NCBI GenBank assembly: GCA_965220245.1
Contig: CBDCPI010000001.1
Location: 186,001 to 250,000 of the forward strand
Length of the DNA stretch: 64,000 nt
Origin: CBDCPI01 sp965220245
Lineage (GTDB): Bacteria > Chloroflexota > Dehalococcoidia > Lucifugimonadales > UBA3495
Direction of reading: 5' to 3'
Shown: positions 1 to 7,454 of the stretch, piece by piece
Position numbering within the stretch: the first letter of the stretch is position 1
Layout: every line of letters begins with the position of its first letter
Notes under the pieces: model-generated
What the model saw: the letters and a program-made list of their open reading frames with translations, nothing else
Told to the model about the DNA's origin: nothing
Database searches by the model: none
Program-made: the position numbers and the translations under genes

Positions 1-1
1 C

Positions 2-82
2 AGCTTCGAGCACCGTTCCAAAGTGGCCCAAGCCCTGTTGGACCGGCCCGGTAAAGTGCGGTTAGGGATGCCCTTACCCTGA
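2..82 (+). CDS. C-terminal end of an unidentified protein (cut by window start)
   Basis: The second forward frame is open from the window edge to a TGA at 80-82 and gives 26 residues ending in RLGMPLP. Its basic, helix-like composition (SFEHRSKVAQALLDRPGK) looks like a real protein tail, whereas the first frame stops at 54 and gives proline-rich noise. No family can be assigned from so short a piece. It runs in the same direction as the YHS gene 54 bp downstream, so the two may be co-transcribed. Confidence 0.4.
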   Translation, partial: SFEHRSKVAQALLDRPGKVRLGMPLP

Positions 83-136
83 ACGTCTTTCCAGGCAGAC
101 CAGTTTCTTACGACTTTCTGAAGCGGAGATTAATTC

Positions 137-346
137 ATGGCCAAAGACCCGGTGTGCGGCAAGGAAATCGATGAGTCTCAGGCCCGCAACCAGACGGGCC
201 AGACGATGCACGGAGCATCCGAAGTAGATCCTCAACAAGGGACCCGGATGTTCCACAACGGGCAATGGATGTACTTCTGTGGGTTGGAGTGCCGTAGCAA
301 GTTCATGGCCAGCCCCGAGACCTACCTCGCTCAATCAGGCGGCTGA
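137..346 (+). CDS. YHS domain protein
   Basis: This is a 69-residue protein. It opens with KDPVCGKEID, the signature start of YHS domains, and continues with FHNGQWMYFCGLECRSKF, the second cysteine block. YHS domains are short, probably metal-binding modules, seen alone or fused to P-type ATPases and monooxygenase subunits. Compared with the usual 45-50 residues, there is an insert of about 20 residues between the two cysteine blocks (roughly residues 17-37). There is no signal peptide or membrane segment, so it is likely cytoplasmic. It lies upstream of the isochorismatase-like gene with a 67-bp gap. The metal and the partner are unknown. Confidence 0.75.
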   Translation: MAKDPVCGKEIDESQARNQTGQTMHGASEVDPQQGTRMFHNGQWMYFCGLECRSKFMASPETYLAQSGG

Positions 347-413
347 ACACGGGGCGTCACTTATTAGGCCTCGGTTAGCTAACTCGTGCAAACACCTCTA
401 ATAGGAGAGAGCA

Positions 414-1019
414 ATGCCCGATGCCCTTAAGTTGGACCCCAAGAAGTCGGTTGTCATATTGATAGATATGATCAACACCGTGGTGAAAGGAAGCGGCCCT
501 CCCTTTGTCACCCCGCCCGACCGCGAGCCCGTGGTCAAGAACTTTGAGCGGCTGCTGGCCCACTGCCGCTCCGTGGGCACGCCGTTGGTCTTCATTACCA
601 CGCACCGGCGCCCGGACAACGCCGACGCTCCGCGGACCGTCTCCGACGTGGGAGGCGGTGGCGGCGGACCGCCGATGCTGGCCGGGACGCCCGCCGTAGA
701 GTTCATTGACGAGTTGCGGCCCCAAGCCGAGGATTACGTCGTGGTGAAGTCACGGTTCTCGGCGTTCTACGGCACCAACATGGACAGCATCCTGAAATCC
801 CTCGGCACCGAGACCATCCTAGTTGGGGGGATTTCGACGCAAAGGAGCGTCGAAGGGACGGCCAGGGACGCCAAGAACCGGGATATTCAATGCGTTGTCG
901 TCAGCGACTGCTGCACTGCCGGAGAGTTGGAGGTGCATCAGATGACCATTGACCACGTCTTGCCGCTATTGGTCCGGGTCCGCAACACCGATGAGGTTAT
1001 CGCCGCGCTAAGTCCGTAG
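414..1019 (+). CDS. Isochorismatase-fold hydrolase-like protein, nucleophile Cys replaced by Ser
   Basis: This 201-residue protein has the cysteine-hydrolase fold: a VVILIDMIN strand with the expected catalytic Asp (D18), a KSRFSAFYGT block with the expected Lys (K112), and a GGISTQRSVEGTARDA block. Family members (isochorismatase, nicotinamidase, N-carbamoylsarcosine amidase) carry a nucleophilic Cys just before VE.TARDA. Here that position is Ser145. The neighbouring Cys160, Cys166 and Cys167 are not at the canonical place. A glycine run (residues 80-85) sits in the lid region. GGAGAG precedes the ATG. The fold is clear, but the activity may be lost or altered. Confidence 0.85.
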   Translation: MPDALKLDPKKSVVILIDMINTVVKGSGPPFVTPPDREPVVKNFERLLAHCRSVGTPLVFITTHRRPDNADAPRTVSDVGGGGGGPPMLAGTPAVEFIDELRPQAEDYVVVKSRFSAFYGTNMDSILKSLGTETILVGGISTQRSVEGTARDAKNRDIQCVVVSDCCTAGELEVHQMTIDHVLPLLVRVRNTDEVIAALSP

Positions 1020-1078
1020 CACTCAGTCAACCTTGGAATTCAACGGGTAGAGGCGATGGAGTTTGGCCGGAGAAAGAA

Positions 1079-1438
1079 ATGGGAGTAATTCATGTAGCGG
1101 CTACAGTACGAAACCCGGGAGACCCGGACAGGGCTTGGGAAGGGTTGTTTCTGGTCGACACGGGCGCAGTTGAATGTCTTGTGCCCAGACAGCACTTGGA
1201 AGCCATCGGCCTCTCTCCCAAAGGCGAGCGAAGCTACGTACTGGCCGATGGCAGCGAAATCAGGTTGCAACACACTACGGGAGACATCGAATTCATGGGG
1301 GAGATTGTCGGCGTGACCATCATAATGGGCGACGCGGAAGCCATGCCGCTGCTGGGAGTGACCGCCCTGGAAGCGGCGCATGTCGAAGTTGACCCGCGCA
1401 ATCAGCAACTCCGGCGACTTCCGACGATACGGTTGTAA
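1079..1438 (+). CDS. Clan AA (retropepsin-like) aspartic protease
   Basis: This 119-residue protein has the single-lobe aspartic protease pattern: hydrophobic residues followed by D27-T28-G29 in LFLVDTGAVECLVP, a central strand YVLADGSEI, and a C-terminal hydrophobic-Gly element PLLGVTALEA. Single-lobe members work as dimers, each giving one catalytic Asp. Bacterial examples are small soluble proteins of mostly unknown substrate, often annotated as clan AA aspartic proteases. No signal peptide is visible. It follows the isochorismatase-like gene by 59 bp on the same strand and ends before a strong bidirectional terminator, so it is probably the last gene of this short run. Confidence 0.8.
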   Translation: MGVIHVAATVRNPGDPDRAWEGLFLVDTGAVECLVPRQHLEAIGLSPKGERSYVLADGSEIRLQHTTGDIEFMGEIVGVTIIMGDAEAMPLLGVTALEAAHVEVDPRNQQLRRLPTIRL

Positions 1439-1502
1439 AACTGGCTAACTAATTCTGTCCGTGGCTCATAGTTTTTCGACCGCGAGGTAAACCTTCCGCA
1501 AG

Positions 1503-1540
1503 CAAAGAAAACCCCGCCCATAAGGGCGGGGTTTTCTTTG
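1503..1540. terminator. Bidirectional rho-independent terminator
   Basis: A perfect inverted repeat with 17-bp arms (CAAAGAAAACCCCGCCC) encloses a 4-nt loop, ATAA. GC-rich at its centre and A/T-rich at its ends, it works in both directions. It lies between the convergent protease-like gene (+) and the flavin monooxygenase (-). Confidence 0.9.
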
Positions 1541-1566
1541 CCTTTGACGCTTGGGGGTAGAAGTCG

Positions 1567-2817
1567 TTACCGGGCGGCAGGCACGTCGCCCCCGGTGGGC
1601 CGGTCGGCCCGGGGTCTGTTGTCATAGGGCTGTAGCTGGATCTCGTGCAGCGCGGGAATTACTTCCCTGCCCAACAACTCGATGGACCGCATCACGTCTT
1701 TGTGGGCCATGGCCCCTTCGTTGCCGTAGATGTGGATGTACCCGGGGCTCAGCCGCTCGATCATCTCGGTCAGCTTCCGGGTAACGGTGTCCGGGTTGCC
1801 CACGATGATGTTGTTAACGCTCTGGAGCTGCTCGTAGCTGAATCCGACACCCAAGCCGCCAGCGCCAGCAACGTTACCGGTGGGGCGCTGGGCCTTGATC
1901 TGGACCGAGGCCCGGGACTGGTAGCCCGCCGGGTCGTTGTGTTCTATAGGACCACGCTGGCGGTGACCGATGGTCCACATAAACTCGCGGCCTATCTCGA
2001 TGGCTTTCTCATCGGTGTCGGCAACCAAGCAGCGCAGCAAGTAGCCGAAGTGCTCGGGACCGGCTTGGAACCCTTCTTCCTCGGCGGTGTCAATGTACAC
2101 CTGCTTCAGCCACTCGGTAGTATCGACCAAGGCGCCCAAGTTCATGTAGGGGTGGCGGTGCTTCGCGGCCCAGACCACGCTCTCCGGGCTGCCGGTGCCG
2201 GGGAACCATATGTCCGGATGGGGCTTCTGCATCGGCACCACCCACGGGTTCACCACCCGGTACTGGTAGTGCTCGCCTTCGTAGCGGAAGGGGCCCGGCT
2301 CGGTCCAGCACTTGATAATCAAGTCGTGGGCCTCTTCGAAGCGGGTCCGGTTTTCCGTGGGGTCTATACCGGCTTGCAGCGTCTCCACCGCAGTACCCCG
2401 GACGAAACCGGAGATTATCCTGCCGCCGGAGTAACAGTCCAGCATGGCGATTTCCTCGGCCATGCGGATGGGGTCGTTAACCGCGATCACGTTACCCAGA
2501 ATCGCGATCTTCACGTTCTTGGTGACCTTGGAGATCACCGCCGCGTCTAGGTTAACCGCCGGTTTCATGCACCAGTAGGACGCATGGTGCTCGTTGGACA
2601 TGATGCCGTCGAAGCCCACTTCATCGGCCAGCGCGTACTGCTCGTGGTACTCGTTGTAGAGAACATGGGCTTTAGCCGGGTCGAAATAGGTATTGGGGAA
2701 CCCGAGGCGCCCCGACTCGTACTTTTCCAGGTCCTCGTCGCCAACGTGCCCGTAGGGTTGCTCCGAGAACCAATAAATCTCCGCCTTGTCCTTGGGTCGG
2801 GCCAACTGTTCAACCAT
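1567..2817 (-). CDS. LLM class flavin-dependent oxidoreductase (luciferase-like monooxygenase)
   Basis: This 416-residue protein belongs to the bacterial luciferase-like, FMN- or F420-dependent TIM-barrel family. Visible family features are the N-terminal substrate-side block FDGIMSNEHH, the strand KIAILGNVIAVNDPIRMAEE and the LDCYSGGRIISGFVRG block. They are followed by the later core segments HPDIWFPGTGSPESVVWAAK and QSVNNIIVGNPDTV. Such enzymes hydroxylate or cleave organic substrates using reduced flavin and oxygen. The specific substrate cannot be read from the sequence. GGGAGGG precedes the ATG. It is a single gene, facing the terminator at 1503-1540. Confidence 0.9.
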   Translation of the reverse strand: MVEQLARPKDKAEIYWFSEQPYGHVGDEDLEKYESGRLGFPNTYFDPAKAHVLYNEYHEQYALADEVGFDGIMSNEHHASYWCMKPAVNLDAAVISKVTKNVKIAILGNVIAVNDPIRMAEEIAMLDCYSGGRIISGFVRGTAVETLQAGIDPTENRTRFEEAHDLIIKCWTEPGPFRYEGEHYQYRVVNPWVVPMQKPHPDIWFPGTGSPESVVWAAKHRHPYMNLGALVDTTEWLKQVYIDTAEEEGFQAGPEHFGYLLRCLVADTDEKAIEIGREFMWTIGHRQRGPIEHNDPAGYQSRASVQIKAQRPTGNVAGAGGLGVGFSYEQLQSVNNIIVGNPDTVTRKLTEMIERLSPGYIHIYGNEGAMAHKDVMRSIELLGREVIPALHEIQLQPYDNRPRADRPTGGDVPAAR

Positions 2818-3267
2818 CTATGCGTCCCTCCCGGTAGTCTGAATTGGATTGCTTCTAGTCCTAGTGCCCGTAAATGTAGAAACTCCTTAAGTCCCGCATT
2901 ATAAACACCACTGGCTGGTGTATCAACCCCGCCGGAGCCAGTGGCAGGGCATGTGCAAAGTCCCAGGTCGGACCAGGACGGTCTGCGGGACCGGTGTCAG
3001 TAGGCTCCACCGTCGTCCCGGCGAAGGCCGGGACCCAGGAATACTAAGACAACTGCACCGTTTTCCAGTAAGAAATCCTGGATTCCGGCCTCCGCCGGAA
3101 AGACGGCGTGTGGTTTTACGGACTTTGCGCAAGCCCTGAGCTAGCGGAGCATTGGTCGGGAGCCCGGCTTAGCTTGGTTGATTCTTCATTGCCCCTGGGC
3201 TAGCCTGGCTGTATTATTGATTTGCCGTAAATAACTCCAACCAAGAATAGCTTAAGGAGGAATCGAC
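2818..3267. other. Intergenic region between divergent genes, with a palindromic repeat
   Basis: This 450-bp gap separates the divergent flavin monooxygenase (-) and the GlcG-like gene (+). About 96 bp is occupied by the inverted repeat described separately (3011-3106). AAGGAGG lies just upstream of the ATG at 3268. I see no gene: the short frames across it run through the palindrome and lack family signatures. Both flanking genes must have their promoters here, but I found no convincing -35/-10 pair. Confidence 0.6.
3011..3106. repeat. Dispersed palindromic repeat, family A
   Basis: Two imperfectly complementary arms lie at about 3011-3040 and 3075-3106. Each carries a small GC palindrome of the type CCGGCGAAGGCCGG next to CCAGGA/TCCTGG. 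Similar arms recur near 14216, 16646, 26164, 26555 and 52551. This matches the common class of small REP-like intergenic repeats in bacteria. Confidence 0.75.
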
Positions 3268-3654
3268 ATGGCCCTCACTCTCGATGATGCAAATCGAATG
3301 ATGCAAGCGGCAATTAGTAAAGCGAAGGAACTGAACGTCAACATGAGCATTTCGGTATGCGACGCTGGGGGTCACCTGCTGGCCTTCAATCGCACGGAAG
3401 GCTGCATTTGGATCAGCGCCGCCGGGGCTCAGGGGAAGGCCAGAGCTTCCGCAGGCTTCGGCCGGCCCAGTGGGGAAATTTCACCGGACTCCCCCGTCAT
3501 CCAGTCCATCATGGCGTCTCACGGCGGCATGATACCGGCCCAGGGAGCGGTGCCGATAATTCAAGACGGACAAATTGTCGGGGCCATCGGTGGCAGCGGC
3601 GGCACTGCCCAGCAGGACGAAGAATGCGCCCGGGCGGGGCTCGCGGCCCTTTAG
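3268..3654 (+). CDS. GlcG/HbpS family heme-binding-like protein
   Basis: This 128-residue protein covers the whole GlcG/HbpS (formerly DUF336) domain. It starts with LTLDDANRMMQAAISKAKEL, followed by ISVCDAGGHLLAFNR, a block around GGMIPAQGAVPI and the C-terminal GAIGGSGGTAQQDEECARAG. HbpS binds heme and takes part in redox sensing; GlcG is linked to glycolate loci. The role here is unknown. It has an optimal AAGGAGG ribosome site and no signal peptide. A hairpin at 3713-3744 follows. The family call is firm and the function is open. Confidence 0.88.
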   Translation: MALTLDDANRMMQAAISKAKELNVNMSISVCDAGGHLLAFNRTEGCIWISAAGAQGKARASAGFGRPSGEISPDSPVIQSIMASHGGMIPAQGAVPIIQDGQIVGAIGGSGGTAQQDEECARAGLAAL

Positions 3655-3712
3655 CATGTTATGCAGTCTTACCCTGGCCGTGACAACTGATCGCGGCCGT
3701 CCTTGAATCAGA

Positions 3713-3744
3713 ATAGGGGCAGGCTCCGGTTAGCCTGCCCCTAT
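3713..3744. terminator. Terminator-like hairpin
   Basis: A perfect 13-bp stem (ATAGGGGCAGGCT with its complement) encloses a 6-nt loop. It lies between convergent genes, downstream of the GlcG-like gene (+) and the Asp-box gene (-). The following U-tract is weak on both strands, so termination is likely but not certain. Confidence 0.6.
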
Positions 3745-3843
3745 CTCTAGAACGCACTCATCAATGCGCCCCTAAGTTATCCCCGCTAGCGGCCCATCCA
3801 AGCCTGAAGAGGGCAACGGTACGGGCCAAAGGCTAGACGATTT

Positions 3844-4827
3844 CTAGTTGGGGACTACGGCGATGGACCTAATTTCACCGAACTCTTTCCTCAGCTTCCG
3901 CCAAGACTCCCCTCCGTCCTCGCTGACGTACACGTAGCCGTACAAGCTGGCGGCGGCAACGACGTTAGGCAGGTCTTTGTTGTTGGCAAACCAATAGACG
4001 ACGGAGTTGGGCTCCATCGGCAGGTTTACCGGCGTCCAAGTCTGGCCGCCGTCGGTGGTCCGCTGAATGGCTCCGGTGATGCCGGGAATGGTATCCCCGT
4101 TGCCGACAAACATGGTATTGGGGTCGTCGGTCTTGATGATCATACCCCGGCAGTAAGACCACCTATCCCCCTCGTTGTACTTGGGGAACTCATGCAATTC
4201 CCAGCTCTCCCCTTCATCCGTGCTGCTGGAAACACCGTATGGCGTCGAGGCGAAGATCGCGCTCTCGGAGCCGGCTCTCAGGGCCATGCCGTGAATGTCG
4301 CCGTGGAACAGGTCTGAACCCAGGTCGGGAAGGTGTACCCAATTATCGCCGCCATCCAGGCTCTTGAAAACCCCGTCCACCTCAACACCCGCCCAAACGG
4401 TGCGGTTGTCCCTGGGGTCAACGATCATGTTGGTAGTCCGGGCGATCCCTATGGGGCAAGGATCAGCAACACCAAGGCTCAGCTTGTCCCAAGACTGGCC
4501 GCCGTCCCGAGAGCGGAAGGCATCGGGCCTGGTGCCAGCGAAAATCGTCTGGGTGTCGGACGGGTCCACCGCAACCGACCAGATTTGCAGGTCCTCCATG
4601 GGGGAGTCCAGCTTCTCCCAAGCAACGCCTAGGTCATTGCTGCGGTATATGCCGGCATCGGTGCCAGCGATAATGCGCTGGGATGAGTCCGGGTAAACGG
4701 TCATGGCCCTGACGTTACATTCGGTGGGCAGCGGCGCCCGGATCCGGTTCCACGACTCGCCGCCGTCGGGGCTAACGTTCAAGCCCCCTCCCACAGCGCC
4801 TATGCAGATAGTGTAACTGCCTGCCAT
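3844..4827 (-). CDS. Asp-box (BNR/sialidase-like) repeat beta-propeller protein, copy 1
   Basis: This 327-residue protein is built of repeated Asp-box motifs (S-x-D-x-G-x-x-W): SPDGGESW, SNDLGVAW, SRDGGQSW, SLDGGDNW, STDEGESW, TTDGGQTW and SEDGGESW. Together they suggest a seven-bladed propeller like those of sialidases, VPS10 and photosynthesis-assembly factors. There is no signal peptide or sialidase Arg triad that I can see, so a cytosolic, non-sialidase role is more likely. GGAGGAG precedes the ATG. It is a clear tandem duplicate of the next gene, with the same length and collinear motifs. Confidence 0.85.
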   Translation of the reverse strand: MAGSYTICIGAVGGGLNVSPDGGESWNRIRAPLPTECNVRAMTVYPDSSQRIIAGTDAGIYRSNDLGVAWEKLDSPMEDLQIWSVAVDPSDTQTIFAGTRPDAFRSRDGGQSWDKLSLGVADPCPIGIARTTNMIVDPRDNRTVWAGVEVDGVFKSLDGGDNWVHLPDLGSDLFHGDIHGMALRAGSESAIFASTPYGVSSSTDEGESWELHEFPKYNEGDRWSYCRGMIIKTDDPNTMFVGNGDTIPGITGAIQRTTDGGQTWTPVNLPMEPNSVVYWFANNKDLPNVVAAASLYGYVYVSEDGGESWRKLRKEFGEIRSIAVVPN

Positions 4828-4990
4828 AGCTATCTCCTCCGTTTTAAGATTTTTGGCAACAATTGTTGGTGATATTGCGGAGTATAGCCATGATAGCCCA
4901 AGTAGTGGAGTAATGCTACCGAAACCCTCAATTTATCGGCAAATTCTGGATTGCGTTTCGTCTTCAATCCTTGCCTGGCATATTCGTGAC

Positions 4991-5027
4991 AAATGAAGCG
5001 GGCCCTCTTCATTAGGAAGAGGGCCCG
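4991..5027 (-). terminator. Rho-independent terminator of the second Asp-box gene
   Basis: A 12-bp perfect stem (CGGGCCCTCTTC, 4999-5010, with its complement at 5016-5027) has a 5-nt loop. Read on the minus strand it is followed by CTTCATTT. It ends the upstream copy at 5059-6042, so the two Asp-box genes are probably separate transcripts. Confidence 0.85.
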
Positions 5028-5058
5028 TTCTTGCCCGGCAACACGTAAGTATGCTGAG

Positions 5059-6042
5059 CTAGTTAGGCAGGACCGCCACGGAGCGCACCTCGCCAAATTC
5101 CTTCTTTAACTTCCGCCAAGTATCGCCGCCGTCCTCGCTAACGTAAATGTAGCCGAAGAGGCTGGCCGCGACGATTACGTTGGGGCACACGGCGTGGGTG
5201 CCCATCCAGTAAACGACTGAGTTCGGCTCCACCGGCAAATTCACCGGTTCCCAAGTCTGCCCGGCGTCTTTGGTCCGCTGGACGGCGCCGGTCATGCCGG
5301 GTATAAAGTCGCCGTTGCCCACGAACATCACATCCGGGTTGTCCGCTTTGATCAACATGCCCCGGCAGTAGGAGCGGGTGTCGTTCTCATTGAACTTGGG
5401 GAAGTAGTGATAGTCCCAACTCTCCCCTTCATCGCCGCTGGTGGCAATACCAAAGGGGCTGGTGCAGTAGACCGCCGCTTGACTGCCGGTCTTAAGCGCC
5501 ATGCCGTGGATGTCGCCATGGAACGGGTCGGCCCCAAGGTCGGGCAGGTGTACCCAATTGTCGCCGCCGTCCAGGCTCTTGTACACGCCGTCCACTTCGA
5601 TACCGGCCCAGATGGTGCGGCTGTCCCTGGGGTCGACGATCAAGTTGGTGGTCCTGGGGGTGCCGATAGGGCACTCCATGTTGACGCCCATGGATAGCTT
5701 GTCCCAGGTCTTCCCCCCGTCGCGGGAGCGAAAGCCCTCAGGCCGGGTGCCCGCAAAGATGGTGTCGGAATTGCCAGGGTCTACGGCCACCGACCAAATC
5801 TGAAGCTCTTCCATGGGGGAGTCCAGTTTCTCCCAAGTAACGCCGAGGTCTTCGCTGCGGAAGATACCCACGTCCGAGCCCGCCAGTACCCGGTGAGGAT
5901 CGTCCGGATATACCCCCAAAGCCCTTACGGTGGCCTCGCCGGGTATTGGCTGCCTAATCTTGGTCCAATTCTCGCCGCCATCCGAGCTGACCCCGAGCCC
6001 TTGGCCCACAGTCCCGAGGAGGATTGAGTAGTCTTGCGCCAT
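5059..6042 (-). CDS. Asp-box (BNR/sialidase-like) repeat beta-propeller protein, copy 2
   Basis: This 327-residue protein has the same length as the neighbouring copy and is similar throughout. Asp-box motifs are SSDGGENW, SEDLGVTW, SRDGGKTW, SLDGGDNW, SGDEGESW, TKDAGQTW and SEDGGDTW. A conserved segment between blades, FHGDIHGMALK, is shared by both copies and could form a functional site. No secretion signal is visible. AAGGAGGGG precedes the ATG, and a terminator lies downstream at 4991-5027. The two genes look like a recent tandem duplication kept under selection. The substrate or partner is unknown. Confidence 0.85.
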   Translation of the reverse strand: MAQDYSILLGTVGQGLGVSSDGGENWTKIRQPIPGEATVRALGVYPDDPHRVLAGSDVGIFRSEDLGVTWEKLDSPMEELQIWSVAVDPGNSDTIFAGTRPEGFRSRDGGKTWDKLSMGVNMECPIGTPRTTNLIVDPRDSRTIWAGIEVDGVYKSLDGGDNWVHLPDLGADPFHGDIHGMALKTGSQAAVYCTSPFGIATSGDEGESWDYHYFPKFNENDTRSYCRGMLIKADNPDVMFVGNGDFIPGMTGAVQRTKDAGQTWEPVNLPVEPNSVVYWMGTHAVCPNVIVAASLFGYIYVSEDGGDTWRKLKKEFGEVRSVAVLPN

Positions 6043-6244
6043 GGTTGGCCCCTCCTTTTGAATTTTATTACGGGTGCATTTGGTTACCGGTGATTTTTAC
6101 TACCGATAAACCTAGTGATTAGCATAATGATAGTCTAAGCGCAAGGAAATTTCCAGCCGCCTAAGTCAGACTGTCCTAGCGCATTTACGAAGTCCATCCG
6201 ATACAATGACGGGAAGTCTCCCATGGGCAGAGAAGGAGAGGAAG

Positions 6245-6679
6245 ATGGCACAACCCGACCCGTCAGCGAAGTATGCGGAACTCAGCCGACACTACATCCG
6301 GCAGGCTGAGGAAGAATTTCAGAAGGGAGACCTCGCCCAGGCATCGGAGAAGGCTTGGGGCGCGGCGGCCCTGGCTACCAAGTCCATTGCGGCGCAACGC
6401 GGCTGGCGGCACAACAGCCACGACTTGCTCTACGCGATTTCCGACCAGATTGCGGACGAGTTGGACCATCCTGACATAGAACTGCTGTTCCGGGGCGCCA
6501 GTTCGCTACACACCAACTTCTATGAGAATTGGTTGGGCGAAGGCAATGTGCGACGAGGCGTAGACGGTGCCCAAGCTTACGTGCAGGCCCTGGAAGCGAT
6601 GCGGGCTGTGCCCCCACCCTCGTTCGTCCCCCGAACGGATGCCCAACGGGCCAGGTTGCAGCGGCTCACTGGACACTAA
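6245..6679 (+). CDS. PaREP1/HEPN-like helical protein, copy 1
   Basis: About 144 residues, mostly alpha-helical. The core QAEEEFQKGDLAQASEKAWG is followed by ATKSIAAQRGW and SLHTNFYENWL. This is the pattern of PaREP1/HEPN-related proteins: two long helices with a conserved acidic-Ala core and a later Arg/His-containing helix. HEPN proteins are often RNases or nucleotidyltransferase partners, but I do not see a clear R-x4-6-H catalytic motif. I prefer the start at 6245, behind AGAAGGAGAGGAAG, to an in-frame ATG at 6206. A paralogue lies 187 bp downstream. Confidence 0.7.
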   Translation: MAQPDPSAKYAELSRHYIRQAEEEFQKGDLAQASEKAWGAAALATKSIAAQRGWRHNSHDLLYAISDQIADELDHPDIELLFRGASSLHTNFYENWLGEGNVRRGVDGAQAYVQALEAMRAVPPPSFVPRTDAQRARLQRLTGH

Positions 6680-6773
6680 AACGGTGGCTTAAAGTCATCC
6701 TTTTAGAATCAATCACCATCAGCAATGACTTTTCCTCCTCTAGCAGCGACAGGTTTAGCCAACACCGACGCCG

Positions 6774-6804
6774 AAAGCCCCCGACTGTTGCCGGGGGCTT
6801 TTCA
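6774..6804 (+). terminator. Rho-independent terminator
   Basis: A 10-bp stem (AAAGCCCCCG with CGGGGGCTTT) encloses a loop of about 8 nt and runs into TTTTC. It separates the two HEPN-like paralogues, so each is probably its own transcription unit. Confidence 0.85.
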
Positions 6805-6866
6805 ATCAATATCCGTGTTTCTGCTACAATCGACAGACATACCAATAGGACACCCAAGGGAGAAAA

Positions 6867-7298
6867 ATGGTAGGGCCAGCACCATCCGCCAAGTATAGGG
6901 AGATGAGTCAAAGCCTTATCCGTCAGGCCGAGGAGGAATTTCAGAAAGGCGACCTCATCCAGGCCTCGGAAAAGGCTTGGGGCGCGGCGGCCTGTGCCAC
7001 CAAGTCCATCGCTGCCCAACGAGGCTGGAACCACTACAGCCATGACATCCTCTACGACATCTCTTCTCAAATTGCCGACGAACAGAACAGGCCTGACCTA
7101 AGCCGTGTGTTCCGCAGTGCCAGCTCGCTGCATACCAATTTCTACGAAAACTGGATGGCGGAGAGCCACGTGGAAGGTGGCATAGACGATGCAAGGACCT
7201 ATATACAGGAAGTGGAAGCCATCCGATCCGCGCCACCGCCAAACTTCGTCCCCCAAACGTCGGCCCAGGCCGTACGGCTGCGCAGGCTTACCCGTTAA
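6867..7298 (+). CDS. PaREP1/HEPN-like helical protein, copy 2
   Basis: This 143-residue protein is collinear with the preceding paralogue. It shares the QAEEEFQKGDL-QASEKAWGAAA core, the ATKSIAAQRGW block and the SLHTNFYENWM block, and differs mainly at the N-terminus and the C-terminal third. The AAGGGAG ribosome site is 4-5 nt before the ATG. No nucleotidyltransferase (MNT) gene lies beside it, so the HEPN/MNT toxin-antitoxin arrangement is not supported here. Function is unknown; a soluble helical bundle that binds nucleic acid or nucleotides is an inference from the superfamily. Confidence 0.7.
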   Translation: MVGPAPSAKYREMSQSLIRQAEEEFQKGDLIQASEKAWGAAACATKSIAAQRGWNHYSHDILYDISSQIADEQNRPDLSRVFRSASSLHTNFYENWMAESHVEGGIDDARTYIQEVEAIRSAPPPNFVPQTSAQAVRLRRLTR

Positions 7299-7454
7299 AA
7301 GGGCGACTTGAATCCGTCTTTCCCTTCACCCGACTCCGGGAGTGTATCGCGCAATACTTCGAACATCAGACAGTAGCGCTCCAGGTATTCTTCCTTGCTA
7401 TACTCTTCCTGAATCCAACTTCTCGGTCCGCGAAGCTTAGGAAAACTGCTCTTC

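Noticed and set aside
4830..5096. 88-codon frame between the two Asp-box genes
   Set aside because: It crosses the terminator at 4991-5027 and the end of the Asp-box copy 2 gene and has no family signature.
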